This document shows, in pieces, positions 34,543 through 47,400 of a stretch of DNA of 64,000 nucleotides. The first letter of the stretch is position 1. Each line of letters begins with the position of its first letter. Origin of the DNA: Amorphophallus konjac (lineage: Eukaryota; Streptophyta; Magnoliopsida; Alismatales; Araceae); NCBI GenBank assembly GCA_022559845.1, contig CM040118.1:446212053-446276052 (forward strand), in the 5' to 3' direction. Under the pieces are notes generated by a model that was not told where the DNA came from, ran no database searches, and saw only the letters and a program-made list of their open reading frames with translations. Both the position numbers and the translations under genes were made by a program.

Positions 34543-37500
34543 TTCTCCCCCTTTTTGATGATGACAACTATGAGCTATGAGTCAATGTGAGTATATTAAA
34601 AATCAGGGATTAAAAGAATGTAATCGTGAATAAAATCACAAGGACCTTCAATGATTATCTCTCCAGATAATTTTCTCCCCACATATTCTTATGCAAGTTT
34701 TCAAGACTCTCTCCCCTATACTTTCCATAGTTAATGACACATACAATTCTCTCCCCCTTTGACATCATCAAAATATCATACTAGAGAGAATATATGGCAT
34801 AATTAGGAAGGTAGGAGTGAAGGAAATTGTAGCACATCAATTGTTGGAAATTATTAGCATATGATGTACAGTGTAAAAGAGATTAGATACCTAGAGGGAG
34901 CAATTTAAAGTGCAGCAACTTGAGGTATGATCGCAAGAAGTGCAGTGAATATTCCAGAATTTCAGAAAAATGGTGTGAAAATACATGCCAATGATTGTAC
35001 ACTTATTAAAGTTAACAAGTTAACGATGTGAACAACCAAAGGTATGGTTGCAGCAGCATGATGCCATATTGCAGCCAAAGAACACATTTTTGATTTCAGA
35101 TTTTTCAAGATTTTTAGTGGTTTTCAATTTTTCAGATTTTTCGGGTTTTCTATGCAATGCATGGGACTTTTTGGATTTTATATGCAAGATATGGGTACAC
35201 AGTTGAAGAATGCGGTCCACCCACTTGCATGAAAAATTGAAACTAGTTGAGATGTGACCATAATGCCAATGATGCTAGGACTTATGGCAGATGCGCATGT
35301 ATGATGATTCCAATTGTTATGTCCAATGGATGATTGCAAAGATATACACATGCACCGATACTAGCAATGACTGATGCACGAATGTTTCATGCAAGGTAAA
35401 CATCAAGGAGCATCATAATGTGATATTTCCAGAAGGGATGGCATGCTCTGACCATAATTGATGAGAATGTAATGATTTCTAATGTTAGAAGTCATCAAAG
35501 AGCATTGATGCCATTTGACTAGAGAGGGCAAAGATCAGGGGATATAGAAAGACAGCTTGTCTTTATAGAAGATGAAGGTTCTTTAACCTGAGACCAAGTT
35601 CGTAAATCAGAGTTATGGAATTTTCAGAATTTTCAGTTATAGATCCTCAATGAACTAGCCCTTACACTTAGATTGGTTTAATGCTAATGAATTCTGGCCT
35701 ACTCAGTAAAATCACATGAAAACATTTGTATTCAAGTTTGATAGAGATGAACCAAAAATTCATATCAATGTTAGATTAACCTCCTCTTATCTTACTCATT
35801 CAATTCCATTGTCTCCTTTGAGAGTAACTCTTAAAAAGTATTGAAATTAAACAAGCATGAAGACAGAATGGAATTTTAAAATTTTGATAGATGTGCATAT
35901 AACTATTGCAGTCTCAACCATGATAATCATTGAGTATAGGAGAAGATTTTACGAGCAATTAAGTCTAGTGCATGCCTCATATCCGCAAGGATACACATTG
36001 TTTAGATATAAGTATCCCTAGGTAATTGGTATGACAGACTGTCATGCTTCAAATAGAACATAGATAGCATTGTCACCTCATGACATATCGTTCCACATAT
36101 TCTTGATGAGGGGATATGTTTCTCAGCAACTAGCCATTGCTCTGCCTCATGATATACTTTAGAACATAGCAGAGTTAACAAGGGCACTTCATGACATGCC
36201 TCATCTCAATTCATTTATGAGGAGACATATTTCTCAGTGAGCCAATGTCATTGCTCTGACAATTTTTGCCATTTGAAAACCCACAAAAATAGATTGTTTA
36301 AAAACAATACTTGGACAGAAGTTTCTCAATCATAATAGCCTTTGTACTAAAATAAACTTTTAGATTTCAAAAGGCATAACTGGACAACAACATGAGAAGT
36401 TGGTTTAAGTCTATTAAGCCTGATCACAAACAGTTTCAAGACAGTTAGACTTCAAGACACATGAAATCATTAATGTTAAACCAAATTCATTCATGTTCGA
36501 GGCAGTCACAAATCTCTATAAAAGAAGATTCCTCTTAAAGATTTACTCTGATAAACAGCCTTGATAGCAGATAGAGAGTCCTCCAAGAGGTTCAAGATAA
36601 TTTGAGTCCAAGTTGAACCACAATAGAGATAGGCATTATGATGCGGTGTATTGGTTTACAAAGAGAGTGTAGCAGGAATAGAAAGTAGGAATTGGTGATG
36701 TAACACTCCCCCTGAGGATGATGCACTGAGCTCAGACAGGAATAAAAATGATATGTTCAACATAAGCAGGGAAGTGTCGACACTAGCATAGGAATATGTC
36801 GACACATGAGCTCAGACAGACTGCAGTTTTCAACCAAGATGATCTGAGGGTTCGACCTGTCAGGTTGTGAGGTCGACCTTTCTGACAATAGGGCAGAGTT
36901 TTGACTGATTTGTCATGAAGGACAAACTCTCCCTGAAACGATGCAATCTATGCAAGGACGTCAGCAAAATGTAGAATGAAGCATGCAGAATTATGATGTT
37001 GATTCCCCCTGGTTCCATGCATGGGTTGCAATGAAATGTGCAGCACATGACTTGAATGAATGCACAATGTAATAAAAATGCTACAAGATGATTATGCATT
37101 TTTGTGTTTCTCAACCATGATATGCAATGGAATGTATGAAACCAGAAAATTATGCAATCATGGATTTTTTGAAATGCATTCTGAATAGACATGCGAGTTG
37201 CTAAAACATGAAATGCAAGAACTCCCCCTGACTATGTGCATTGAGTGTCTAAATACTGAGTGCCTCACTTGCAGTGGGATCAAGGTATGGAATTTGATGA
37301 GTAATTCGATTGAACATTTAGATTGTTCTAATGATGAGTTGACCTCTGGTACCTGGCGGAGAACTGAAATCATAAGACTACCTCACGCATGATGTGGGTT
37401 CCCAGACAGAAGTAATCTGTCCTTCTTCCAGCTTACCATTTTATATACCAAGAGGTCATGCAGAGTTGGGTCCCTTGATCATGAAATGCATGATGTGTCA

Positions 37501-38180
37501 AGAAATTTCAAGAGATGCTCATGGACTTCAACACACCTAGATGCAATTCATTTCTTCCTTTTGGTGCAAACTCTTAAACTCCCCCTCTGTCCAGTGCTCA
37601 TGGAAATTAGGATAGACAATCAGCATCTTATTTGTCCACTCGGATGATGAGTTGGGATGTGTGCAGCAATGCAAGACATCATCAAAAAAATGATCATCAA
37701 TGCAAAGGAAGAGGCTCACATGGTTATTAAATGGTAGAAATGATTTAAACAACAACTCAATTATCATAACAATCTCATCAACATGACAATTTTTTCATGA
37801 ATTACGAGACTAAACCAAAAGATCTTTGGTACAAGGCGGAGGAGTGGATCTGAGATCTTGCTCACGCATAGTGAGAGCTCCGGGCAAGCTTGACTTGCCT
37901 TTCTACTCTAGACCATTTGAAATGCCAAAGGTCACGCAAGATGCAAGCAATTAATTTAATCCAGAAACTCATCTTACACTAAGCGGATAATTCAGCAGTT
38001 CAGGGAGACAACTTCTAGCATGATTTATTGACACATAACACCCCTAATATGCAATGACTTACAATGCAAGCCTATCATGTAGCAACTAAACAAATGACAT
38101 TATCTACATACCTGTGCCTTGAGCTTTTATTTACGTGAGCATCCAGTATTTAGTTCCAAGGCACCCTACACCCAAAATTC
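34543..38180 (-). other. E3 non-coding spacer where pol is missing
   Basis: There is no integrase, RT or RNase H motif on either strand. On the minus strand, GGGGGAG purine tracts recur near 34550, 34755, 36710, 37010, 37220 and 37580, resembling extra polypurine tracts. Short semi-repeats occur (for example around 36110-36140 and 36225-36250). The open frames here are unsupported. Confidence 0.6.
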
Positions 38181-40241
38181 TTATTTAAAATTTTTTGGTA
38201 CCCAAACTTGCTTGGGTCCTTGTTGGTTAGCAGCAGTTCTAGCAATTGATCTTCTTTTCTTTGCTGCCTTCTGGTCACCCACTCTCGTCCAGGGACAATT
38301 ACTGGATGTATGACCATATTCACCACAATAGAAGCAACGCACATGGTATTTGCCATTTTTTCTGTGCACATGTGCATTGTTCCATTGCAAGTGAGCATAT
38401 GTACTGTCATGTTGATTATAAGAGTAGCTCCTACCTCTCAGTCGCCAGTAGTCCTGGACTGTGTGGCCATTCTTTCCACAGTGGTAGCAGCAAGGAAGGT
38501 GATTTTTGTTGAAGACCATGGGGAGTGTCGACCTGTCCGAATTGAAGTGTCGACTCTTCTTATTCCCCATGTGGTTCAGTGCAGAGTTCTGTTGCATACT
38601 TCCTCTGCCAGAGTTGACCTGTCTTTTGCCCTTGATTTCAGTAGTAATTCTTGAATCTTTTCCTGCTCTTGGTTCATCATTTTTCAAGGTGAGACAGTCA
38701 TGTACAGTGTGACCAAGCATGCCATAATGAAAGCAGTAAACATTCACTTTATGAGAGACATGGTAATCATCATGGCTTTTCCTGTTGTGCATGTCAGGAC
38801 TAGCAGACTTGGGTTTTTATTTTTGCTTGAGAGCCTTCCCTTGCTGCTTACCAATGCATTTTTGGTTTTTCTTGGCAACCTGTTGTATTGGAAGGTGGTA
38901 AGACGTGCTAGCTTCATTCTTACCCTTGAAAGAAGTGATGTAGGCCTTACTTCCGAAGAATTGTTGGTTTTCGAGTTTATAATCCGAATCTTTCTCATGA
39001 TGACTCACTCTTGTTTCCAAGAGTCTGTTCATGCTTTCCTTATCCTACATACACTTAGACAGAGAATCATTTAAATCTTTGATTTCATTTTCCAATGAGG
39101 AGATGTGCAGCTCGGTTTCAGCGAGGTCCCCCTCACACATAGCCAATTGCTCATTGAGCATAGCATTGACCCCCTTGTAATTTTTAATCTCCATTTGAAG
39201 TTCACTTAGTTTTTCAGAGCTGTCATGGGTAATACCCTTGCCCTTCTCATGAATGGACAGTCTTTGAAGTAACATGTCGTTTTGTTCTTTTACCATTTTT
39301 ATTTCTTCAATCAACCTTTTATCAGGGATTAGCTTGTCCGACATGGTTTGTTCATTTGAGATTGATTTAGGTTGGTTTTGAAGTTGTCTTATGATTACTT
39401 CCAACCTAGTGATTTCAGCTTGAAGGATTCTATTTTCATCTGTCAGGCATGTAACCGTTTGCTTATTCACATCCAAGTCAGAGTTGAGAGTGGCATTTAG
39501 CTCTTTAAAAGCTGAACAATTGTTACAGAGGAAACTTTCATTCTGACAGATTGGTTGGATTTTAAGTTTTCGAACAGTCTCTTCCAACCTTATGATTTCA
39601 TCCTGAAGGATTTTGATTTCATCATCTTGACAAGCAATGTGTTATTTGTTCAAATCCAAGTCAATGGTAAGAGTATTGTTTAGTTCTTCTAATTTGGAAC
39701 AGTTTTCACAGGCACGACTCTTACCTTGACTTTTCTTCTTCAGGTCCTTTTTCATTCTTTTGTTTTCAGATTTCATCTTTTTGTATTGCTCGATCAACTG
39801 ATCATATGCTTCCATAAGTTCTTCAAAAGTAAAGTCTTCAGAATCAGAGCTTACCTACGATGAGGATGGATTGCTTGACTGCTCTGATCGGTCTGCCATA
39901 AGGCATTGATGCACTTGATCTTATTTTTCATGGAAGTTCATCAACACCTCCACAGCTTGCTTAGCTGTGCTGCAGGTAGATACAAGATCAAGTAATCTAT
40001 CAACAACCGCAACTTTGATTAAATTGAGTGCAGCAAGGTTGTTGTTATGTTTGGTCTTATGTTCAGCTGACCATTCATTTGAATCTGATGGCAGCTCATT
40101 TGGACCAATGTATATAAGGTTCCACAATTGTGGATTTGTGAATTTGACATAGTCGAACATTTCTCTCAGCCATATCAAAAAATCTGAACCATCAAACATT
40201 GGCGGAGAAACCTTCAAAGTATCTTTAGTAGATGACGCCAT
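38181..40241 (-). pseudogene. SIRE-like Copia gag of E3
   Basis: The minus-strand frame starts M-A-S-S at 40241 and stays in one phase to 38181, with stops such as that at 39921. The N-terminal part has the Copia gag (UBN2-type) fold signature F-D-G-S-D-F-L-I-W. A long coiled coil follows (about 39780-39045), then three CCHC knuckles. One is intact (C-F-Y-C-G-E-Y-G-H, near 38330). The other two have each lost one cysteine to tyrosine. It ends W-V-P-K just before where protease should start. Just beyond it, a T-G-C-S-R remnant resembles the protease active-site surroundings, and then homology ends near 38120. Gag would form the virus-like particle in the cytoplasm. Confidence 0.8.
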
Positions 40242-40316
40242 TTCTCAAAATGCACTGAGATCTTTCCCTGCAGATCGTAGGATCTAGGAATAGCAGAGCT
40301 AAGCTCTGATACCAAT

Positions 40317-43300
40317 TGTTGGTTCCCACGGAGTGCAATCAGATCTAGAAGGGGGGGTTGAATAGATCCTATTAATAACTATGGCCTATTTCAATCTTGA
40401 CCCCTAAACACATAAATCACTTCTATAAATCAATAAAACACTTAGGCATACAGAGCAGCGGAATAGATAGGAGTGGAGCAAGCAATGATGTTGAATCACG
40501 ATGCCTAGCTCAGACAGGTCGACACACAAGGCAGTGAGGTCAACACCTTTACCGCGGGTCACAGCATAGGTCGACAATTCTGCCTGTAAGGTCGACACTT
40601 CTTCAGTAGGATCCAGCTATGTAGTGAGCTGGGGTCTACACTTCAGAGCAGTGAGGTTGACACCTCTGACAAGGCATAGAACACAGGTCGACACTTCTTC
40701 AAGAGCAATTAAGATCCAAATGAGATGTAATACAATGAATCACAGAGATCTTAGATCAGAGTAGCTAAGTGTTAAATGACTTGCTTAATGTGTGAGAGCA
40801 GTGGAGATCACTAAAGTGCATGAGTGTTGAATGAGGTGAATACCCTTGGCATAGCTTTCAGCTTGGTACCCGTGTGCAAGGGTGCAGTAGGCAACCCAAG
40901 GAGCTGATGCGGTTAAAGACACAGGAGAGAAAGCAGCTCACACAAATTATGATAATCCCTTTGCTTGGAAAATGCTCCAAAGTGCCTATAAGCAAGAGTG
41001 TTGCAGACACTTGAGGAGATACACATTCGCAACGATAGTGAGGGGATCAAGATGAGACAATTTGTGCAAGCAGAACGCTTGAGTGAGCAGAGAAATTAAA
41101 TGGCGAAGTATCGCACGAACCTATGAAATGGGGATAGAAGTAATAGAACAAGCTCACACTGAATATAACCCACAACACAAGGATTTTAAGGTGGTTCAGT
41201 TGTTAGCCCACAACCTACGTCCACCCCACATCAAACTCGGTGTGGCTTTCCGGCTGACACACAGCTTGATCCGCTGAGCAGCACAGCTTGCTTACACAGC
41301 TGAGCAACACAGCTTGCTTATACAGCTGAGCAACACAGCTTGCTTTCTGTAGACTAACAGCAGGAGTCACCCAGAGGATCTGATCCTCTCTTCCTCTGAA
41401 ACCACAGAGGGAACCCGTTCCTTAAACAGGGGATCAGAAAAACTAGATGTATTGGTGATAGACGAACCGTAACAGATAGAAGCTGAATACTGTAAGTGCA
41501 GTGGAGAAGGAATAAAGACAATCTAGACACCAGCTAAAAGAATGGATCAAGACAACGGAGCTGGTGATTGCAGTTACAAGATTGGATCTAAGGATCCTTT
41601 TCTTCAAGCACCGGTAGACTGCAGGGTTTGTCTTCCCTCTTAAGGCTGCTCTTTCCTCTTCTTCTTCTACTCTTACAGCATTGGACTATGTCAACCAAGT
41701 GCTGGGCTGCTCTCACACTTTCTTAGGAGTGTTTTTGGTGGATGGTCGAGAGCGTGGCTATGTGTGGACTGCAGCAGCAGCTTCTTCAGTTGAAGAAGCT
41801 TGGTATAAATAGGTAAGAACTAGTTGTAATGCCAGGGAAAAATGGCACCAAGAAGTCTCTGATGGACCAATGCACTGGCTGTATTTTCCCTCCATAATTT
41901 CCCTTGAAGCATGCGCTAGGGTGAAGTGAGAGCTTGAAGTCTTCCAGGCAAGTTCTATGTTCGACGGTGGTAGCACCTGGAAGAAGTGACTGAGTCTTCT
42001 CATTTAGATGCTTGGAGATCTTCTCATTAAATGCTCCTACAGGCCTGCTGTCTTCCATTGGCTGAGCCGGGCTTTCAGTACAAGGATAGGTACAATGGCA
42101 GACAATGTTAAGGAGCCGATCAGATTTCCCTTTAGACATCATCAGATATTCACATTAAATCTCCCTCAGATAAGCAGTCTTCACATTCTGCACAAGTGTA
42201 CTCTTCTGCGTATTATGGCTGGTTGGATAGCCCATTGGTCGACAGCACGATAGAGGCAGACTGCGGAGTGTCCTATTCCTAGCAACAGACAGTCTGGATA
42301 GGCAGACAGATTGGACTGACAACGCGGCAGACTGAAGTGGCTCTTCCAGTTGGATTTCTGACAAAAAAATCATCTCCAAAAGATAGATAAATGAGTGATA
42401 AGATGGTGGAGCAAGGGTCAGACCTTGGGACGTGGTCCAGACCCCAAAGTCCTTAATTTTAATGATTTACGGTTCCTTTTTCTCTCTCTGGATGGCCCAC
42501 TGATCTGACAGTTTATTTGCTTGAGGATTCTTGGAAGAACAAGGGTGTCGACCTCCTGTATGAAAAGAGTCGACACATCTTAGTAGTATATTCAATAGTG
42601 CACTTCCTGGAAGTATAAGAGTGTCGACCTCCTTCGAGGTAAGTGTCGAGACATCCTTTGAATATCTTGAAGGCTCATGACCGATGTGTCGAGACTTCAG
42701 ACGACAGTGTCGGGACATGTATGCTTGGTTCCAAGATGTCATCAAGACTGTGTTGAGATAGCATCAAGCAATGTCGAGACATGTGAGCCATGTGCAAGAA
42801 TAAACACACGAGTGTGTCGACACTTTTCTGTGAGAGTGTCGAGACAACCTTCGAAAGGTTTTGAGAACAGCTTCTGCCGGTTACATATACATTCTGGTTG
42901 AACCTAGATGTGTTGACACATTTCTGTTAGTGTGTCGAGACATCCCTTGAAAGGATTTGAGAATAGCTTCTGCCTCAGTTGATTTCTTCCTGAGGTGTCG
43001 AGACATTTGTCAGATGTGTCGACACATGCTTTATGTGCAGAGATGTCATCCGAAGGTGTCGAGATATTTTTATTTTTAATTCAGCCCTTGATTGGAGTAT
43101 GCTCAGACCTTGATGTATGGACCTTGAGCAATGTGCACAGACCTGATATGGGTTGGCCAGGGATTGCACGGACCTTGATCTACTTATGTGCTCGGTCCTT
43201 AGTTCATTTTCCTTGGCCTTCTTGCATCGACCTTGGTCTTTCATTCTTATGCAACCTAATGCCTCATCTGTGTATCTTACTTGATTTCTTTCAATCCTTG

Positions 43301-43495
43301 CAGACACACTTTGTTTCCGGTGTTGGTTTGACCTGAGATGCATGAGTGTTTGTCGCTATCAATTGCAGGACAACCTGTATTAATGAATCATAGTTAGATA
43401 TCATCGAAACGAAAGAATATTAAACATAAGCCCAACATACATAGTTAGCCATCATCAAAATACTGGAGTTACACATGTTATACCCTTGACCAACA
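40317..43495 (-). repeat. 5' LTR of E3 (3179 bp)
   Basis: Nearly the same length as the 3' LTR and collinear with it. The primer site lies just outside at 40303-40314. It includes the 26-bp triplicate (41273-41350), the two-hairpin element (41190-41245) and the palindrome array (42546-43025). Confidence 0.9.
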
Positions 43496-43794
43496 CCGCC
43501 GACCCGATGCAGTCAGTCGTCCCAATGTTAGCGCAGTCGCCTATTACTATCCTACCGCTGTCGATGCCCTACGTTGACGTAGTGTGCTCTGATTTCTACC
43601 GCGCATATGAGAGACAGCATCCAGACCCCATCATTCTCTTGATCTATGTCAGGCGTCCGGATGACTTTCCCATCACCCACCTTCTTGTCCTCACACATTT
43701 CTGTACCCGAGGACGAGTCTTCTCGAACCAGAGATGGTTGATGAGAGAGGAGACTGACAGCCTCAAATTGTGGGTCAGTCTATCATTACACTAG

Positions 43795-44554
43795 GAATAT
43801 GCAGACGTTGTCCATCATTCTTACCTGGTCTTCCTCAGTGCGTCCTAGTGTGTTCGTCTTCAGTCATAGGAAGTTATTAGGTTGTGTCTCTCTCCGTCTG
43901 TCCTCATTCCATAGTCTATGAGTCTGTTTGTTTATTTATGCAGTTTGTTTGTTGAGCATACAGGAGTTGCATAGTCGTCGACTAAGTCTAGCAATGCACG
44001 GTACAAAGAGTTGGCTAATGCCCACAAGCACCATCGTGAGTTCCGCAGGGCGAGTACGACATGATCAGGGTCAGGCCTGAACGATTTCCCTCGAGAACCA
44101 TAAAGAAGTTACAAGCTTGCAGTGCCGGTCCTTTTTGAGTAGTGAAATGAGTTGGTTCTAATGCATATGTTGTAGATTTGCCAGAGAGCTACGCAATCAG
44201 CTCCACTTTTAACATCTCAGACCTAGTCGCTTATAGAGACCCAGCGGTGATACCCAGTGAGCCATTTGAGCCGTCTCTACCCCTTGTGAGTGACACCATC
44301 CCAGAGCGTCCACCTCCAGCCTTGTTACCTCAGTAGCATGAGCAGATAGAGCATATACTGGATGAGCAGGTAACGACTACTCGAGGTGGGGTGTACCAGC
44401 GCTATTTGGTGCGATGGAGGGGACGGCCCGCGTCCGATGACACTTGGATCACCCGGTCCGAGTTACAGAGGATAGATCCAGATCTGCTGGATCGATACCA
44501 GAGCGACCCAGATCCCTACTCGACGGAGTCGAGCTTTTCCCACCCGGGGAGAAT
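43795..44554 (+). pseudogene. E2 integrase C-terminus and chromodomain remnant
   Basis: 43795 to about 44050 is degraded. From 44052 one frame runs to the LTR. It first shows the chromovirus integrase GPY/F-type module (V-R-P-E-R-F-P, then A-G-P-F, then N-A-Y-V-V-D-L-P, then S-T-F-N-I-S-D-L). After a proline-rich linker comes a chromodomain (Y-L-V-R-W-R-G-R-P, then D-T-W-I, near 44394-44460). Three in-frame stops (two TGA, one TAG) fit CGA-to-TGA and CAG-to-TAG changes, and there is no frameshift. The chromodomain would direct integration to particular chromatin in an intact element. The catalytic core upstream is gone. Confidence 0.75.
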
Positions 44555-44819
44555 TGGCGAGGACACTAGAGCCAGAGTTCGGCTCGACTCAGCGACCCGC
44601 CGATACTAGGCACGTAGCACAACTTGGTCGACGCCGACATCTTTGTGGCTGGGGGATAGTCTGGAGTTTCCACTGGAGCTTTGATACTTTAGTACGTATT
44701 TTTGTATGTATTTATATTTTGTACGTATTTGGTTGTATTTGGTGTATATTTGACATGTATTTGGGTTGTATTTTGGTTTGTATTATTTTAGGTTTTAATA
44801 TTGGGTCAATGGGAGAATA
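44555..44819 (+). repeat. 3' LTR of E2, left part
   Basis: It starts TGGCGAGGACAC and aligns with 28315 onward. It is cut by D at 44819 (TSD gaata 44815-44819) and resumes at 55776. Confidence 0.9.
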
Positions 44820-45980
44820 TGTCACGCCCCGAGCCTTTATTACAGCGGAAGACTAACTCGGGGAGCGCGAACAGCCGGCATGGTAAGCCTCTTGCAAGCA
44901 AGAATGATCAGAGCGCAAGACAATCACACACATAAATGTAATTGCATAATATTTAATCAAACTCCAACTTTATTTCATAAATGATTAATAGTCAAATACA
45001 ATTATTTTTCCATCATCTTTCACTCTACTAGACTCAAGAAATACGAAATTACATTGACTCGATCTAAACAATGTAGACTTCCTAAGTCTTCACACATTCT
45101 TTATTCACTCTCGGATCCGCTACTTGAACCTTCCGAATCCGAACCCGACTCACTTCCGTTTCCTGAAAAAGATTGAAAATAGGTAATGAGCACACTTGCC
45201 CAGTAGGTATCTTCGCATCAACATGAAGGCACTATTAAAGTAATTAACATTTTTGCTCTAAAGAATAAGGTAAAATCATGCAATGCGATGATCATGTGAT
45301 TAAACCAAAGTAATCCGATAATCATGTAAGATAGAATGAGAGCAAGTATGAACTAGCAAGAATGTGACAAGAACATGATATTGGCCTTTCATGAACAAGG
45401 ATGTATTGAGAATGTACTAGCAAGCCACATAATCATCACTCCAGTATCTTTTGCTTATGAGCAAGTACTTCGTGAATTTCTGTGGAATATCAAGCAAGAA
45501 AGTCATGTCGTGTCGTGGATTATCACTTATTTATAGAGAAAGTACTCCCAGCGCAATGCGACGCCAGTAGCATCATACCCCATGGTTTATAAAATAGTAT
45601 GTTTCCGACAATCATCCGAGGGAACTAGCATAGAGCCCTGGAACACAATCAGTGCTCGATCGCATCTTCAAGTATAAATCAAGTTACTTCCACGCATGTA
45701 ACAATAAAGTATGGCCAAGAATGTAATAAGTTCAATAATTTCAAGATAATAATAATCAATGAATGGATGCTTCAATTTGAATATGAGGAATCAAAAATGA
45801 CATCAAACAATGTTATGCTCATAAAATAAATCGGTAGCATACTGGTATATTTCTTAACTTTCATTCATTATATTAAGTCTATTAAGCAATATGATAAGTT
45901 CTAGATTATCGAGGGTCATCTAGAAACCTTGAAATATCAACCCTTGGGTCAAACCTCATGTTAAGTACTCAAGTAGTGTG

Positions 45981-46843
45981 ACGGTCGTGTACTGGGCCGT
46001 TACATGATGTGACGGTCTAGTTCTGGGCCGTTACATTAGTCTGAATCTAGAACTAATAAAATAGACTCAGTGAAGTGTGGCGGTCGTATAGTGGGCCGTT
46101 AGGTGCTCCTGACGGTCCAGTATAGGTCTGTTACATAGCTAGAACCAGAAAATATCGATAGTGTAATCTAATCAATGGGTTTTAATGGTACAACCAACTC
46201 GGCGTCCTAGTGGGAATCCCAGGCTCGCGGAGAATTACGGAGGTCTTGAAACAAGATTTCCTAGTCCATTGGAAGGAATATCCAATAGAGAGGTCCTTAT
46301 GTCCAAGAATAATGTTCCTATAGTGCAAAGTGAACTAATGGACAATATACCGAAGTATGTGCCATGTACTTAAAGAAAATGACCCTATAGATAGAGGAAG
46401 AATATGTAACAACGTGAAAGCAAGATAAACTCCGTCAATACAACATTGGAAAATCATGTTTTTTAATTACAAAACTATAAAGTTTTGGCACATAAAATTA
46501 ACATAACTTAAAATAGTTCAAGATGCCTAGATCATGCAAATTTCAATATGAATTAGTAAGAAAACTTAAAATCATAATAACAGGTCAAAACTTAGCTAAC
46601 TAGTCTTAATTATAGGTTAATTTAACTGGTTACTATTATGTCATGGGCTGACAGAACATAGAGTCTAACGGTCTAACAGGAGAGCGTCACAGTGCATGTG
46701 ACGGTCTATCGAGGGGCTGTTACAGTAATGTAACGCTTCTGTCCTGATGCGTTAGAGACAACAGTGAAATAAAAACATAACAGAGTGTGTAACGGTCGGT
46801 CGTAAGGCCGTTGTATCATGTGACGGTCCTACCCTGATCCGTC
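45981..46843. repeat. Phased palindrome array in the D LTR
   Basis: Units start at 45981 and 46012 (31); 46080 and 46112 (32); and 46668, 46701, 46733, 46792 and 46823 (33, 32, 59, 31). A further pair is at 47577 and 47609 (32), upstream of the TATA box. The left arm is ACGGTC or GCGGTC and the right arm is GGCCGTTA or GACCGTTA. The centres vary. The same sites occur in the other LTR exactly 7820 bp further on. Confidence 0.75.
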
Positions 46844-47392
46844 AGAGCCTCTGCTGACAGTAATAAATAATAATGACCTAAGTTTCAACTTGCATCATGT
46901 CTGAAAATCATACATATAACTTCCAACATGATAGAGTGAAGGCTAAACGAATATCATGCATGGGTTCTCTGTGAATTTCACAAGGAAGTTTCTTTTTAAT
47001 TTAGTTAGGGCTAAGAATATAGATATATACATGTCTCTATTAAAGCATGAAATTCATGAGCTAACATGCATGTAATCAAGCAAAATCAGAGGGCTTTTAT
47101 CCCTAACATGTTATTTTTACCGTTCATGAGATAACCTACCTGTTCTAAGACCTTTAAACTTCGAATTTGATGCTAGGTGCTACCCTTTGATCCTTGCTCT
47201 TCTTGTGGTAAATCAGCAACTTGGGAAGCATCAATCTCCTTGGTTGCTTGGTCTCCTAGCACGAAATTTGGAGGGCTATTAGTCTAAAGTATACTAAACA
47301 AAAGCTTCTAAAGAACTTATCCGAAATTATGACTCCTTACCTTGATTCTTCACGAGCCAAAAGTAAGGGTCGATCAGTTCAGAACTAGGTTC

Positions 47393-47400
47393 TATTTATA
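47393..47400 (-). promoter_or_regulatory. TATA box of the D 3' LTR
   Basis: TATAAATA on the minus strand in 'accctataaatagaacc'. The identical box in the active (5') LTR is at 55213-55220. Confidence 0.65.

Larger units (their letters stand above)
31368..43495 (-). mobile_element. SIRE-like Copia element 'E3', gag-only derivative
   Basis: It spans 12,128 bp with TSD ccgcc (31363-31367 and 43496-43500). LTRs start TGTTGG and end CCAACA. Minus orientation follows from the tRNA-iMet primer site (plus-strand gctctgatacca at 40303-40314) and the AAAAAGGGGGAGAA purine tract (34557 down to 34543). It keeps a gag gene but has lost pol at the protease, leaving a 3.6-kb non-coding spacer. It interrupts the E2 ORF. 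Confidence 0.9.
30759..43794 (+). pseudogene. E2 ORF of unknown function, about 300 codons, split by E3
   Basis: The ATG at 30759 opens a frame that runs to 31367. When E3 and one TSD copy are set aside it continues in the same phase from 43501 to the TAG at 43792-43794, so the only lesion is the insertion. The first third is charged with a likely coiled coil (M-D-R-S-D-Q-T-R-R-E-H region, about residues 30-80). The middle is alanine/proline-rich with an acidic stretch. The last 70 residues are more globular with several aromatic residues. There is no zinc knuckle, so I cannot confirm that it is gag. It may replace gag or act as an accessory protein of the E2 family. An in-frame upstream extension to 30702 lacks an ATG. 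Confidence 0.6.

Noticed and set aside
46185..46373. 62-codon ORF present in both D LTRs
   Set aside because: Both copies exist because they are LTR repeats. The related block in LTR I does not keep the frame.
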